Shown here: in pieces, positions 54,038-62,419 of the stretch
Numbering within the stretch: the first letter of the stretch is position 1
How the letters are laid out: every line of letters starts with the position of its first letter
DNA from: Nocardioidaceae bacterium SCSIO 66511
Lineage (GTDB): Bacteria > Actinomycetota > Actinomycetes > Propionibacteriales > Nocardioidaceae
Direction: 5' to 3'
DNA length: 64,000 nucleotides
Assembly (NCBI GenBank): GCA_023100825.1
Contig: CP095846.1
Span: 3,534,001 to 3,598,000 of the forward strand
Translations under genes and position numbers: made by a program
The notes under the pieces: model-generated
What the model was told of the DNA's origin: nothing
The model's database searches: none
What the model saw: the letters and a program-made list of their open reading frames with translations, nothing else

Positions 54038-54745
54038 ATGAGCGACGAAGCACCGACAAAGCCGACGACCGGCGCAGCGCGCGCCAGCCTCGCAGCCGAG
54101 CGATTGCCGCGGTCGGAGAGCCTGCGCGACGGCGCCCTTCGCATCCTGCGTAATGCCGTGGTGTCCGGCGAGGTACGCGACGGCGAGCTGTACTCGGTCG
54201 CCGAGCTCGCCCGACAGCTCGGCATCTCGGCGAGCCCGGTACGCGAGGCGATGCTGACCCTCGTCAACGACGGCATCATGGAGCCGGTACGCAATCGCGG
54301 CTTCCGCATCACCCCGATCGACGACGACGACCTCGCAGAAATCGTCGCCCTGCGCCGGATGCTCGAGGTGCCCGCCGTCGCCGGGCTCGCCGAACGCGAT
54401 CTCTCCGCCGACCTGCCGAACCTTCGCGAGCTGGCCACCCAGATCGAGCGCACGGCTGCGCGCGGCGATGTGCAGGCATTCCTCGCCGCCGACCGAGAGT
54501 TCCACCTCGCACTCCTGTCGCTGACCGGCAATCGGCGGCTGGTCGACACGGTCGCCAAGCTGCGCGACCAGACTCGGCTCTACGGACTTCGGGCCTTGGC
54601 CGACGAGGGTCAGCTCGACCCGTCCGCGGCCGAGCACCACGCGATCCTGGAGGCGCTTTCCGAGCACGACGCAGCCAGGGTCGAAGGGCTCATGGACCGC
54701 CATCTCGCTCATATCCAAGATGAATGGGCCAACGGTCCGACCTGA
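54038..54745 (+). CDS. GntR-family regulator (FadR/FCD type)
   Basis: 235 residues. The N-terminal winged helix-turn-helix is visible (LYSVAELARQLGISASPVRE, AMLTLVNDGIMEPVRNRGFR). The C-terminal FCD ligand domain has the metal-binding pattern ADREFHLALLSLTGNRRLVD and AAEHHAILEALSEHDA, with His residues that usually hold zinc or nickel near the effector. Ligands are typically small organic acids. Divergent from the fused molybdoenzyme gene, which it probably controls. ATG at 54038 with no strong ribosome site (GAGGGGG at 8 bases). Confidence 0.92.
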   Translation: MSDEAPTKPTTGAARASLAAERLPRSESLRDGALRILRNAVVSGEVRDGELYSVAELARQLGISASPVREAMLTLVNDGIMEPVRNRGFRITPIDDDDLAEIVALRRMLEVPAVAGLAERDLSADLPNLRELATQIERTAARGDVQAFLAADREFHLALLSLTGNRRLVDTVAKLRDQTRLYGLRALADEGQLDPSAAEHHAILEALSEHDAARVEGLMDRHLAHIQDEWANGPT

Positions 54746-54786
54746 TCAGTCAGCACCTCGGGGTCTCACGGGCATACCGTGGACAC

Positions 54787-55884
54787 ATGAGCGTCGATCC
54801 TCCGGGCGTACGGCTGCGGTACGGCGCCGAGCGAACCGAGGCGGTCGACGCACTCGCAGACCGGCTGGAGCAGGTCGCCGGCATCGAGCCGCTGCTCGAT
54901 GATCTGAACCGGCGAGCGCGACGGCTTCCCGCACCGGGCGCGGCTGTCGGCGCGAGTCTGCGCTGGAACTTGCACGACTCGTTCGACCGCCGCTGGTGGC
55001 CGCAAGGTGTGACGTCGACCGCGGACGCGTACGACCATGAGAGCATCGCCGGACGGCGCCTGCTCGCCGTGAGCTGGTACGCGAAGCCGCGACGCGGCGT
55101 ACGCAAAGGGAGCCGGATCACCTTTCTCGACCTCGACTCACGTGCTTACCGCCATGTGTTGCTGGTCGTGCCGTCGCTCGATCAAACCGGTCGACTCCGA
55201 CTGGATCCCCTACACGTCCATGCGGGCGGCATCGTGTGGCACGCGAACCGGATGCACATCGCCGCAACCAGACAAGGTCTCTACACGGCCTGCCTCGACC
55301 GCCTGCTGCGGGTTCCCGACCGTCGCCGCGTACGCGACCGCGACGACCTCGGCATCGACGGCGACCAAGTTGCGACCGCCGGTTACCGCTATGTGCTCCC
55401 GGTCTGCTCCAGATACCTCGCCGAGTCAGACGACGACGTCGAACCGTTCCGGTTCTCCTTCGTGTCGCTCACCCGGAGCCCGACCGAGCCGCTGCTCGTG
55501 GCGGGCGAGTACGGCCGGGGCACCATGACCAGACGACTCGCGACGTTCGCGGTCGATCCGAACAGCGGCGAGTTGGTCACCGACGCCGACGGAGCAGCTC
55601 ACCCACGCCTGTACGACAACGGCGTACGGAACATGCAGGGTGCGGTCGTCGCCGACGGCACCTGGTACGTCACCCGATCACGTGGCCCGTGGGGTCGCGG
55701 GAGCATCTGCGCCGGGGATCCCGATGACCTCGTCGAGTATCAGCGCGCCCTCCCGATGGGCCCCGAGGACCTCACTTACTGGCCCTCGACGGACCGGCTC
55801 TGGACGGTCTCCGAGTGGCCCGGCCGACGCTGGGTCATCGGCGTCGACGCGAGCCAGCTGCGGCGTCAGGAAGCCTGCCGGTAG
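54787..55884 (+). CDS. Uncharacterised propeller-like protein
   Basis: 365 residues, ATG at 54787. No signal peptide. Repeated strand patterns such as GRRLLAVSWYAKPRRGVRKG, RLRLDPLHVHAGGIVWHANR, GVRNMQGAVVADGTWYVTR and SRGPWGRGSI suggest blades of a beta-propeller with a secretion-free cytosolic location, as in hypothetical proteins of Nocardioides-like bacteria. No catalytic motif recognised. Its end overlaps the convergent secreted protein gene by 19 bp. Function unknown. Confidence 0.72.
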   Translation: MSVDPPGVRLRYGAERTEAVDALADRLEQVAGIEPLLDDLNRRARRLPAPGAAVGASLRWNLHDSFDRRWWPQGVTSTADAYDHESIAGRRLLAVSWYAKPRRGVRKGSRITFLDLDSRAYRHVLLVVPSLDQTGRLRLDPLHVHAGGIVWHANRMHIAATRQGLYTACLDRLLRVPDRRRVRDRDDLGIDGDQVATAGYRYVLPVCSRYLAESDDDVEPFRFSFVSLTRSPTEPLLVAGEYGRGTMTRRLATFAVDPNSGELVTDADGAAHPRLYDNGVRNMQGAVVADGTWYVTRSRGPWGRGSICAGDPDDLVEYQRALPMGPEDLTYWPSTDRLWTVSEWPGRRWVIGVDASQLRRQEACR

Positions 55885-56873
55885 ACGAAGTCCTCGAGTG
55901 ACACCGTCAGCTCGTCGCGGTTGTCGCGATGGCGCAGGCAGTACGACGTGGGGTACCAGCCGGACTTCTGCCAGCCCTTCGGCTGTTTGAACTCACGGCA
56001 GACGTCATCGCCTCCGGACCGCAGTCCGTCGAGAGTCTCGTGCGTGACCATCGCCTCGTGGAACGTGACCTCGCCGTTCCAGACACCGTAGATCCAGGTA
56101 TGGGTGAACCGCTCGCCGTTGAACTCCGGTGCGGTCGGGTCGACGAGGTGGTTGCCCATCGCCGGCTCGACGGCATCCATATCGGCGTAGTCGGGGGCCA
56201 GGTACCGATCCGCCGGCAGCCGCTTGCCCAGCTTGTAGTCGTCGCAGTTGACCAGCTGAGGGCACGGACCCGGACGGATCGCGGTGCGCTCGGCGTCGTC
56301 GTTCAGGTAGAAGTGCACGTCGAAGTGCGGCAGGTCGTACACGCCGGGCGGAGTGTGCCCGTGCACGTTCCAGTTGTTCAGCACGTACGTGTAGGGAGTG
56401 TCGACCTTGTCGACGAAACGTGGGTTGAGATCGAGCTGGTTCTCGTACCCGCCGGCGCACTCCGTCATCGGGTCGACGGTGCCGTCACCGTCCTTGTCGA
56501 AGCACCATTTGCCGTCGGTCGGCGGATCGTGGGGCAACCCGTCGAGTGCGTCATCGGACATGATCATGCCCACCGCAACCGGCTTCGAGCCGACCACCTG
56601 GCTGTACGCCGTGATCTTCCCGTCGCCGAGCTCGGCATGCTCGCCGTACTCCGCACACGGTCCCCGATACGCCGGCGTGTGCTCGACCAGCCGGTCGACG
56701 GCGGCGCTCGGCAACCGCATGGTGACTTCCCAGCGCGGTGACTGGGTGGAGCTCACGCACACCCATTCGGCATTCGTACGTTGCGTCACGGTCGTTGTGG
56801 TGGCACTCGCGCTCGGCATCGTGAGTGCGGCGACGACGAGTACGAGCAGAGTGGCGATTCGGCCGGCCTTCAT
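55866..56873 (-). CDS. Secreted protein of unknown function
   Basis: 335 residues. Signal peptide (about 1-25, MKAGRIATLLVLVVAALTMP then ASA). The mature part has several Cys (WVCVSS, GPCAEYG, GKWCFDKDGD, MTECAGG, CPQLVNCDDY, DVCREFK, SYCLRH), probably disulphides, and a calcium-like DKDGDGTVDP loop. HFDVHFYLND and HGHTPPGVYDLPHFD are His-rich stretches that could bind metal. No family is recognised with confidence. ATG at 56873. Confidence 0.75.
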   Translation of the reverse strand: MKAGRIATLLVLVVAALTMPSASATTTTVTQRTNAEWVCVSSTQSPRWEVTMRLPSAAVDRLVEHTPAYRGPCAEYGEHAELGDGKITAYSQVVGSKPVAVGMIMSDDALDGLPHDPPTDGKWCFDKDGDGTVDPMTECAGGYENQLDLNPRFVDKVDTPYTYVLNNWNVHGHTPPGVYDLPHFDVHFYLNDDAERTAIRPGPCPQLVNCDDYKLGKRLPADRYLAPDYADMDAVEPAMGNHLVDPTAPEFNGERFTHTWIYGVWNGEVTFHEAMVTHETLDGLRSGGDDVCREFKQPKGWQKSGWYPTSYCLRHRDNRDELTVSLEDFVYRQAS

Positions 56874-56972
56874 GGTCCCTCCATGCCTCGGGTGGACCAA
56901 GCGTCTCGAGGCTCGCTGTCAGTTCGGTCTCAGTTCGCTGCCGCCGCGCCGGCGTCCTCGTCGGACGGGCGC

Positions 56973-57761
56973 TCAGCGTCGCCAGAGGTACGGCGTCGTC
57001 GTCGAGGCCTTGACCAGACCGGAGCGCTCGAGGATCGGTCGGGAGAACTCCGTGGAGTCGCTGTTGATCAGCGTCTTGCCCGCGGCCAACGCCGACCTGG
57101 CGCGCGCCGACGTCAGCGCGCGGTAGATGCCGCGCCCTCGCCACTCGGGCAGCGTCGCTCCGCCCCAGATTCCCGCGAAGTCGGTGCCGGGCACGGGCTC
57201 CAGCCGGCCGGCGCTGACGATCCGGCCGTCGACCTCTGCGACCCAGAGCTCCAGCTCGTCGCCACGCGCCAACTGCGCCAGGGTCATCGTGGCGATCTCG
57301 TCTGCCAGCGAGTCGTTGAAGACCTCGTCCTGCATCGCGGCCATCGCGCGTACGTCGGTCTCATCGGTGACCGTACGCAGGGTCACACCCGCGGGCAGCG
57401 CCACGTCGACCGCGAGCGCCCGCGCATCCCCGATCATGATCGACTCGGGATCCTCGGCAACGAACCCGGCCGCAAGGAGCGCGTCGTACAGACCCGGCGC
57501 ATGGTCATGGGCGCGGGTCTTCCACTCGACTCGGGTGATCTCGGGGTCGTTGCGATAGCGATCGAGCACCGAAGGAACGAGAGCGCGGATCTCGGCCTCG
57601 TCCGCCCCGCCGAGATCGCGGTAGGTGACGAACCCGCGCCCTCCCGGAAACGTGATGAGGCGCAGCGGCCCCTCACGGACGACCTCCAGCGCGCTCGGCG
57701 TCTCGGCGTCGGTCCGCAGTTGCTCGTCGTACGCCTTCAACAGCGCGGCGGGATCAGTCAC
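56973..57761 (-). CDS. GNAT-family acetyltransferase
   Basis: 262 residues. The catalytic domain is C-terminal: GATLPEWRGRGIYRALTSAR is the acetyl-CoA-binding loop and TEFSRPILERSGLVKAST the end motif. The N-terminal half has the first degenerate lobe of a tandem GNAT. The final TPYLWRR closes at the gene end. GTG start at 57761. Substrate unknown. Confidence 0.88.
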   Translation of the reverse strand: MTDPAALLKAYDEQLRTDAETPSALEVVREGPLRLITFPGGRGFVTYRDLGGADEAEIRALVPSVLDRYRNDPEITRVEWKTRAHDHAPGLYDALLAAGFVAEDPESIMIGDARALAVDVALPAGVTLRTVTDETDVRAMAAMQDEVFNDSLADEIATMTLAQLARGDELELWVAEVDGRIVSAGRLEPVPGTDFAGIWGGATLPEWRGRGIYRALTSARARSALAAGKTLINSDSTEFSRPILERSGLVKASTTTPYLWRR

Positions 57762-57830
57762 CGCGTAAGCGTGCGTTGCCGATCGCTCGCTCGCAACCGA
57801 TTTTGTCGGCCAGCAGGGCCGTGGCCGTAC

Positions 57831-58211
57831 CTACGCGCCCGGGTGCATCGGCGCCTGCAGCTGGGCAACGAGCGCGGCGGCATCGGACTTCTCGGCGCCG
57901 AACCCGAGCGACGCGATCCGCTTGCCGCTGGGTACGTGCCGCAGTAGCTTCCCGTCGAGCGCCAGATCGGCCGGCGAGGACACCGGGAACCGCTTGACGG
58001 TCATGCCGAGCGCGTTACACATGCGTACTTCGCCGGGCTCGATCCGCAGCATCGGGTTGATCAGCTGGAGCGCGCCGAGCAGGGTCAACACCGCGCCGGC
58101 GAACACGCCGAACCACTGCGGACCGATCAGTGAGGTCGCCAGCAGCAGCACGCCGACCACGAGTGCGGCGATGGCCAAGGGCTTGCTGTGACGAACGGTC
58201 ATCGAATTCAT
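57831..58211 (-). CDS. Small two-helix membrane protein
   Basis: 126 residues. Two membrane helices (IAALVVGVLLLATSLIG and FGVFAGAVLTLLGALQLI) are followed by a cytosolic beta-rich part with RIEPGEVRMCNALGMTVKRF and LLRHVPSGKRIASLGFGAEK, a PH-like pattern seen in small actinobacterial membrane proteins. ATG at 58211. Function unknown. It stands alone: the GNAT gene ends 69 bp away. Confidence 0.72.
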   Translation of the reverse strand: MNSMTVRHSKPLAIAALVVGVLLLATSLIGPQWFGVFAGAVLTLLGALQLINPMLRIEPGEVRMCNALGMTVKRFPVSSPADLALDGKLLRHVPSGKRIASLGFGAEKSDAAALVAQLQAPMHPGA

Positions 58212-58258
58212 GGCCCGCAGTCTAGGTAAGCGCCGGCCCACCCCGTCCTCGCCCGCAG

Positions 58259-58768
58259 TCACCTCGCCGATTCGAGCGATTCGGTCAGCGCCCGGAGAGC
58301 CTTGGAGCAGGTGCGCTGCTTGATCAGGCCCTCTCTCGCATGCGCAGTGACATGGACCTGCTGGTCGAACCAGACGAGCTGGATGACGCACGGGTTCATG
58401 CGCGCAGTCCCGGAACCGACGACACCCACCATCTCGATCGGCCCGGGCTCTCCCCCGGCTGGATTTCCCGTACGCTCCTGGGCTCGGCCTTCGAAGAATT
58501 TGTCCCGTACGACGCGAACGTTCTGCTCAGTTCGCGGCACTTGGAGTGTTCGCTGCTCGCCGTCGAGTTTGGTCAGGTGGCGCGTACCGAATCGCGCACC
58601 GATGCGGCCGCCCGACGTCCCGCCTGCTCTGCCGGCCAGACCACCGCCGAGGGCGCCGCCGACACCACCGCCCCAGGCACCGATGTCGCCGAGCGCTCCC
58701 TCCAACAGGTGCACGACCTGGTCGATCGTCAACAGCGGCGACGGCACATCGTTCACGGGGAAGAACAC
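58259..58768 (-). CDS. Hypothetical protein with glycine-zipper segment
   Basis: 169 residues from an ATG at 58768, overlapping the end of the upstream GNAT gene by 16 bp. A glycine-rich helix (AWGGGVGGALGGGLAGRAGG, about 32-51) could insert into membrane. The remainder (RTLQVPRTEQNVRVVRDKFF, IQLVWFDQQVHVTAHAREG) looks like an ordinary soluble domain. Reading frames on the opposite strand here are Arg- and Pro-rich and look like shadows. Function unknown. Confidence 0.55.
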   Translation of the reverse strand: MFFPVNDVPSPLLTIDQVVHLLEGALGDIGAWGGGVGGALGGGLAGRAGGTSGGRIGARFGTRHLTKLDGEQRTLQVPRTEQNVRVVRDKFFEGRAQERTGNPAGGEPGPIEMVGVVGSGTARMNPCVIQLVWFDQQVHVTAHAREGLIKQRTCSKALRALTESLESAR

Positions 58769-59322
58769 CTAGCCCAGTCGCGCCGTAGCAAGCCGTACAC
58801 CCACGAGTCGGAGACGTCGCCATTGACGATGCAGTCTTCGCGCAGAGTCCCCTCGCGTACGAACCCGAGCTTCTCGAGAACACGGGCCGATGCGAGGTTG
58901 CGGGTGTCGGTCTCGGCTTGGACCCGATTGAGGTCGACCGTGTCGAAGGCCCACCCGAGCAGGGCACCCGCGGCCTCCGTCGCGTAGCCGTGGCCCCACG
59001 CGGACTCGGCGAGGCAGTAGCCGAGGGAGGCGCTGCGAAACTCGGGATTCCAACTGTTGAACGTGCACCAGCCGACGAACGCACGATCGGAGCAGCGTTC
59101 GATGGCCGTACGCGCGCCGCTGCCCTCTTCGGACATCCGGCGGCATCCGGCAAGGAAACGAGCGACGGACGACCGCTCCGTCCACGGCGGAGAGTCCCAG
59201 TAGCGCAGCACGTACGCGTTGCTCTGCAGCGCAAAGAGACCGTCGCCGTCGGAGTCCGCGAACGGACGCAGTCGCAGGCGTTCGGTCTCCAACGTCGGAG
59301 TCGGCAGCGGCATGCCGATCAT
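58753..59322 (-). CDS. GNAT-family acetyltransferase (RimJ/RimL type)
   Basis: 189 residues. Begins MPLPTPTLETERLRLRPFAD, the RimJ/L opening; SLGYCLAESAWGHGYATEAA is the acetyl-CoA loop and TRNLASARVLEKLGFVREGT the conserved end motif. The family acetylates ribosomal protein N-termini or small molecules. ATG at 59322; an internal ATG three codons later is possible. Overlaps the downstream hypothetical gene by 16 bp. Confidence 0.9.
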   Translation of the reverse strand: MIGMPLPTPTLETERLRLRPFADSDGDGLFALQSNAYVLRYWDSPPWTERSSVARFLAGCRRMSEEGSGARTAIERCSDRAFVGWCTFNSWNPEFRSASLGYCLAESAWGHGYATEAAGALLGWAFDTVDLNRVQAETDTRNLASARVLEKLGFVREGTLREDCIVNGDVSDSWVYGLLRRDWARCSSP

Positions 59323-59378
59323 CGTCGCACCCGCTGGGCGAAGTTGCGCAACGGGCTCACGACGAAGTCTGAACTCGC

Positions 59379-59732
59379 TCAGGAGACCACAGGACGGACG
59401 ATCTCGGCGATGCGCTTCTCAGTCGTTTCGTCTAAGTCCTCGAAGTACCACGCGGCCGGCATCAGGGCACCGTCGACTCCACCTGCGGCACGGAAGTCGG
59501 CCTTTTCTGTGATCGCTAGATTCATGCGTTCATCGTTGCGCAGCGTCACCAGCGCCGGTGTGCTCGCCGACATGGCGTAGGCCGGCATTCCGTACCAGAT
59601 CCGCGGCTTCAAGGTGGGGGCCGTAGCGACGATGATCTCGTGCGCACGGCGCATGATCGACCGCCGGGGTTCGGCCATCTTCTCGATCTTGTCGATCACC
59701 TGGCTGAGGTTCTTTTCGTCCTTGGACGACAT
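59379..59732 (-). CDS. DUF1801 (YdhG-like) protein
   Basis: 117 residues. The pattern IMRRAHEIIVATAPTLKPRI, WYGMPAYAMSAS and NLAITEKADFRA is typical of DUF1801/YdhG proteins, frataxin-like fold relatives, sometimes called iron chaperones without firm proof. ATG at 59732. Solitary gene; the 285-bp gap before it (59733-60017) holds only the CACGTG pair noted separately. Confidence 0.85.
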   Translation of the reverse strand: MSSKDEKNLSQVIDKIEKMAEPRRSIMRRAHEIIVATAPTLKPRIWYGMPAYAMSASTPALVTLRNDERMNLAITEKADFRAAGGVDGALMPAAWYFEDLDETTEKRIAEIVRPVVS

Positions 59733-59845
59733 GTCATGTCCTCTCGTCGGCCGATGTCAAGAATCGGCAGCATGAAGTCGGTGCATCTGTGCACCGCACC
59801 CCATCCGGACATGTCCCGAACTGCGCGGGCCTCTCCGCGATGATT

Positions 59846-59862
59846 CACGTGATCGTCACGTG
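59846..59862. promoter_or_regulatory. Paired CACGTG hexamers in a divergent gap
   Basis: CACGTG at 59846-59851 and 59857-59862, separated by ATCGT; the two self-complementary hexamers can form a 6-bp hairpin with a 5-base loop. It lies in the gap between the DUF1801 gene and the lipoprotein gene. It could be an operator or a small terminator; nothing else is seen in 59733-60017. Confidence 0.35.
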
Positions 59863-60017
59863 GAAGTGCCTTCGGGTGGCGTGAACCACCGGCTTCAGGG
59901 TACACGGTGCGCGACGAATCGCACCTCCGAAAAGGCAACCTGCCCGCAGTTCCAGCGACGGAGCCGCCAGCCTACTGACCGGGCGACGGCGCAGGCCGGG
60001 CTGGGAGGATGGAGTAC

Positions 60018-60545
60018 ATGACTGCCGACGACAGGATCCGCAGCAGCACAAGGAGGCGGGCGCTTCTCCTCGGGCCGCTGGTCCTCCCGCTGCTCGCCGG
60101 TTGCGGCATTCTCGGCGACGGCGTCACCGGCTGCGAGCAACACGAGGAACCCGTCACCTGCCAGCGCGACGAGCGCTTCACGCTCGCGGGCACGGACATC
60201 GTCGTCGACGAGCTCGAGACCATCACCGAGGCCGGAGACGATGGGGAGGACAAGGCCCGCGTAGAGGCACAGGTCGCGCTCGACGGCGCGGCGACCGGTG
60301 AGCTACGAGCGGAGCTGCACGTCGTTGACACGCTGACCGATGAGGGGCTCGTGATCGGTTCCGGCGAGGACCATCTGGATGCCGGTGAGCAGACCATCGC
60401 ATGGGACTTCAGCGGCCGCGGCTTCGCAAAGCGCATCCAGTTCGACCGATTCCCGCCCGATATCCGCATCGTGTTCGGTGACGACGACCACGAGGTTACG
60501 GTGACAGTGATGAGCGTCGAGTACACCCCGCAAGAAGACGGATGA
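60018..60545 (+). CDS. Lipoprotein of unknown function
   Basis: 175 residues. A basic twin-Arg-like start (STRRRALLLGP) precedes LPLLAGC, a lipobox with Cys near residue 29. Mature part is acidic with strands (FTLAGTDIVVDELETIT, ARVEAQVALDGAATGELRAE) and ends with a DDDHEVTVTVMSVEY tail. The start ATG at 60018 has GGGAGG nine bases upstream; the ATG at 60009 sits directly on that site. The RRR run before the hydrophobic segment could also suit Tat export. Function unknown. Confidence 0.75.
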   Translation: MTADDRIRSSTRRRALLLGPLVLPLLAGCGILGDGVTGCEQHEEPVTCQRDERFTLAGTDIVVDELETITEAGDDGEDKARVEAQVALDGAATGELRAELHVVDTLTDEGLVIGSGEDHLDAGEQTIAWDFSGRGFAKRIQFDRFPPDIRIVFGDDDHEVTVTVMSVEYTPQEDG

Positions 60546-60616
60546 ACCGGCAAACTGTCTTCCCAACGCCAGCTACACCACCCGCTGACCACAACCAGAT
60601 CAGGGAGATCACAGCC

Positions 60617-60943
60617 ATGACTCACGACATCCCCGAACCGGTCGCCTCGTTCCTGGCCGCTGTCAACGCCCATGACAAGAACGCGTTCAAGGACGCCTTC
60701 GTCGCCGAACCCGTCGTCGACGACTGGGGCCGTACGTTCACCGGCACCGACCAGGTCACCGCGTGGAGCGACGTTGAGTTCATCGGCTCCTCCCCCACGC
60801 TGACCGTCACCGACGTCTCGACGAAACCGGGATCGGTCACCGTGGTCGGCGATTGGAAGTCCAATCACGCCAACGGACTCTCCAGTTTCAACTTCGACCT
60901 GGACGGCGACAAGATCGCCAAGATGACCATTCGCGAAGGCTGA
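60617..60943 (+). CDS. SnoaL/NTF2-like small protein
   Basis: 108 residues, ATG at 60617 with AGGGAG upstream. The cone-shaped NTF2 pattern is visible: VASFLAAVNAHDKNAFKDAF, VVDDWGRTFTGTDQVTAWSD and SSFNFDLDGDKIAKMTIREG. Members include polyketide cyclases, dehydratases and many unknowns, often binding a small hydrophobic ligand. A 71-bp gap separates it from the lipoprotein gene upstream; co-transcription is possible. A terminator follows at 60957. Confidence 0.8.
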   Translation: MTHDIPEPVASFLAAVNAHDKNAFKDAFVAEPVVDDWGRTFTGTDQVTAWSDVEFIGSSPTLTVTDVSTKPGSVTVVGDWKSNHANGLSSFNFDLDGDKIAKMTIREG

Positions 60944-60956
60944 TCGGCAGGCGACA

Positions 60957-60990
60957 CAGTGCGCTCACGAACGTTGTCGTGAGCGCACTG
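60957..60990. terminator. Bidirectional hairpin terminator
   Basis: CAGTGCGCTCACGA (60957-60970) and TCGTGAGCGCACTG (60977-60990) are perfect 14-bp arms with a 6-base loop, ACGTTG. It lies between the convergent SnoaL-like and nucleotidyltransferase genes, which end 14 bp and 28 bp away. There is no T-tract, as is common in high-GC actinobacteria. Confidence 0.85.
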
Positions 60991-61017
60991 CGTGCTCGAA
61001 CCTGCACGCGACGACCA

Positions 61018-61728
61018 TCACAGATCGCTCGGCTTCTCGCCTCGTACCAATCCGGCCTGCAGAAATCCGCCGACGGAGTCGAGCACTGCCCGACAGCTCT
61101 CCAGCAGAGCGTGGTCATCGTGACCTCCGCCGTCGACCCATGCGACAAGGTCGAACTCGTCATCGTGCGCGCGCAACTCGCGCAACAGCCACTTCCCCGT
61201 CCCGACCCAACAGTTGCTCGACAGTAGCGCCAGTTCAGCCGCCTCTTTCCACGCCGCAGCCATCGCCACGGCACGGACACCGGTGTCAGAGGTATCCCCG
61301 ATATCGTCCAGCACTGCCGAGAGGCTGTACCGACGCAGTCTCAGCTGATCCGGATCAAGGGGTGCCGGACCAGCTTCGAGCAGGCTCCGCGAGTTCGCAG
61401 CAAGCTGTTCACCAAGCAGACCCGGGACCAGGGGCAGCCCTTGTCCGATGAGCCGATCGAGCACAGGACGGCGTTCCCTGCGCCCCTTGTCCAGCCACGA
61501 TTCAAGCGCGTTACGCCCATACACGAACGCTTCGACGAGCTGTCCTTCGTAGAGGGTTGTCTCCACGAACGACGTCGCCGACCAGTCGTCCGGGAGCAAA
61601 ACCAGGACGTCCAAGTCCGACGACTCCGTTGCTTCGCCGGATGCCGAACTGCCTCCAAGAAAGGCCGCCAACGCCTGCGGATAGTTGGCCCGTACGAACG
61701 ACTGAGCTCGTCTCACGAAGTCAGTCAT
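61018..61728 (-). CDS. Nucleotidyltransferase-domain protein
   Basis: 236 residues. The nucleotidyltransferase fold signature is present: AAFLGGSSASGEATESSDLD with the GGS loop, and the metal-binding DxD in SSDLDVLVLLP (about residue 36-40). The helical C-terminal half (RLRRYSLSAVLDDIGDTSDT onward) resembles aminoglycoside or minimal nucleotidyltransferase regulators. ATG at 61728. Whether it transfers nucleotides to a drug, a protein or RNA is unknown. Confidence 0.8.
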   Translation of the reverse strand: MTDFVRRAQSFVRANYPQALAAFLGGSSASGEATESSDLDVLVLLPDDWSATSFVETTLYEGQLVEAFVYGRNALESWLDKGRRERRPVLDRLIGQGLPLVPGLLGEQLAANSRSLLEAGPAPLDPDQLRLRRYSLSAVLDDIGDTSDTGVRAVAMAAAWKEAAELALLSSNCWVGTGKWLLRELRAHDDEFDLVAWVDGGGHDDHALLESCRAVLDSVGGFLQAGLVRGEKPSDL

Positions 61729-61785
61729 CGAGGCGATCCTCGCACACATCGCCGATGCGCAAACCACTCAGCGACTTGCCCATGC

Positions 61786-62382
61786 TCAGGACAGCAGCGC
61801 CTTGAGCCCGGCGACCAGAACTACTTCTGGGTCCCCGTGGTACGCCCCGTGCAGCGCGGCGTACTCCGGCGCCTGCCGAGCATCCACCGCGGCCTCGTGC
61901 TCGTGTCCGGCGACCGACGCAGTCGTTGCGCTCCCGATGACAAAGTTCGACACCGCGTACGCGTCACCGAGGGGATCCGACGAACCGAGCTCGATGAAGA
62001 GGACACAGATGCGCTCAGACAGTTGCAGGTAGTTCGGTCCCCTCGGTGCACGCAGCGCGATGACCTGACAAGCCCACGGGTGGCGGACCAGATGCCGGAA
62101 GTACGCAAGCATCAGTTCATCGAGCGTCGCGTCACGCGTTGCCGCCTGCAAGTCGGCGTCGGACCCGAGTGCATGGTCAAGCGCCAGGTCAAAGAGGTCG
62201 TCGCTCGACGAAAGCCGGGAGTAGAGACTTGCCGCTGCGACGTCGAGGCGTTGCGCAACCGCCCGGACAGTCAGGGCATTTGGGCCACCTTCATCGAGAA
62301 GCTCGGCAGCGACCTCCCCGACCTGCGCCACGTCGACTGCACGCGCGCGTTGCGCGGACTTCTGATGGGACCAATAGCTCAC
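61786..62382 (-). CDS. TetR-family regulator
   Basis: 198 residues. The helix-turn-helix is ALTVRAVAQRLDVAAASLYS (about 37-56), the usual TetR position; the C-terminal WHG-like domain has YFRHLVRHPWACQVIALRAP. GTG start at 62382 (VSYWSHQKSAQRARA). It is divergent from the GNAT gene, with a palindromic AACA-G-TGTT site in the 37-bp gap. Probably controls itself and the GNAT gene. Confidence 0.85.
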   Translation of the reverse strand: MSYWSHQKSAQRARAVDVAQVGEVAAELLDEGGPNALTVRAVAQRLDVAAASLYSRLSSSDDLFDLALDHALGSDADLQAATRDATLDELMLAYFRHLVRHPWACQVIALRAPRGPNYLQLSERICVLFIELGSSDPLGDAYAVSNFVIGSATTASVAGHEHEAAVDARQAPEYAALHGAYHGDPEVVLVAGLKALLS

Positions 62383-62396
62383 AATCTCACCTTATC

Positions 62397-62409
62397 CGAA
62401 CAGTGTTAG
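62397..62409. promoter_or_regulatory. TetR operator-like palindrome
   Basis: CGAACAGTGTTAG: AACA and TGTT flank a single G, and the outer bases also pair in part. It lies in the 37-bp gap between the divergent TetR and GNAT starts, so a bound dimer would cover both promoters. Assignment to the neighbouring TetR protein is inference. Confidence 0.5.
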
Positions 62410-62419
62410 GTTAGGGAAC

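Noticed and set aside
58302-58987. Plus-strand frames over 58302-58987
   Set aside because: Arg/Pro/Thr-rich shadow sequence opposite two overlapping minus-strand genes.
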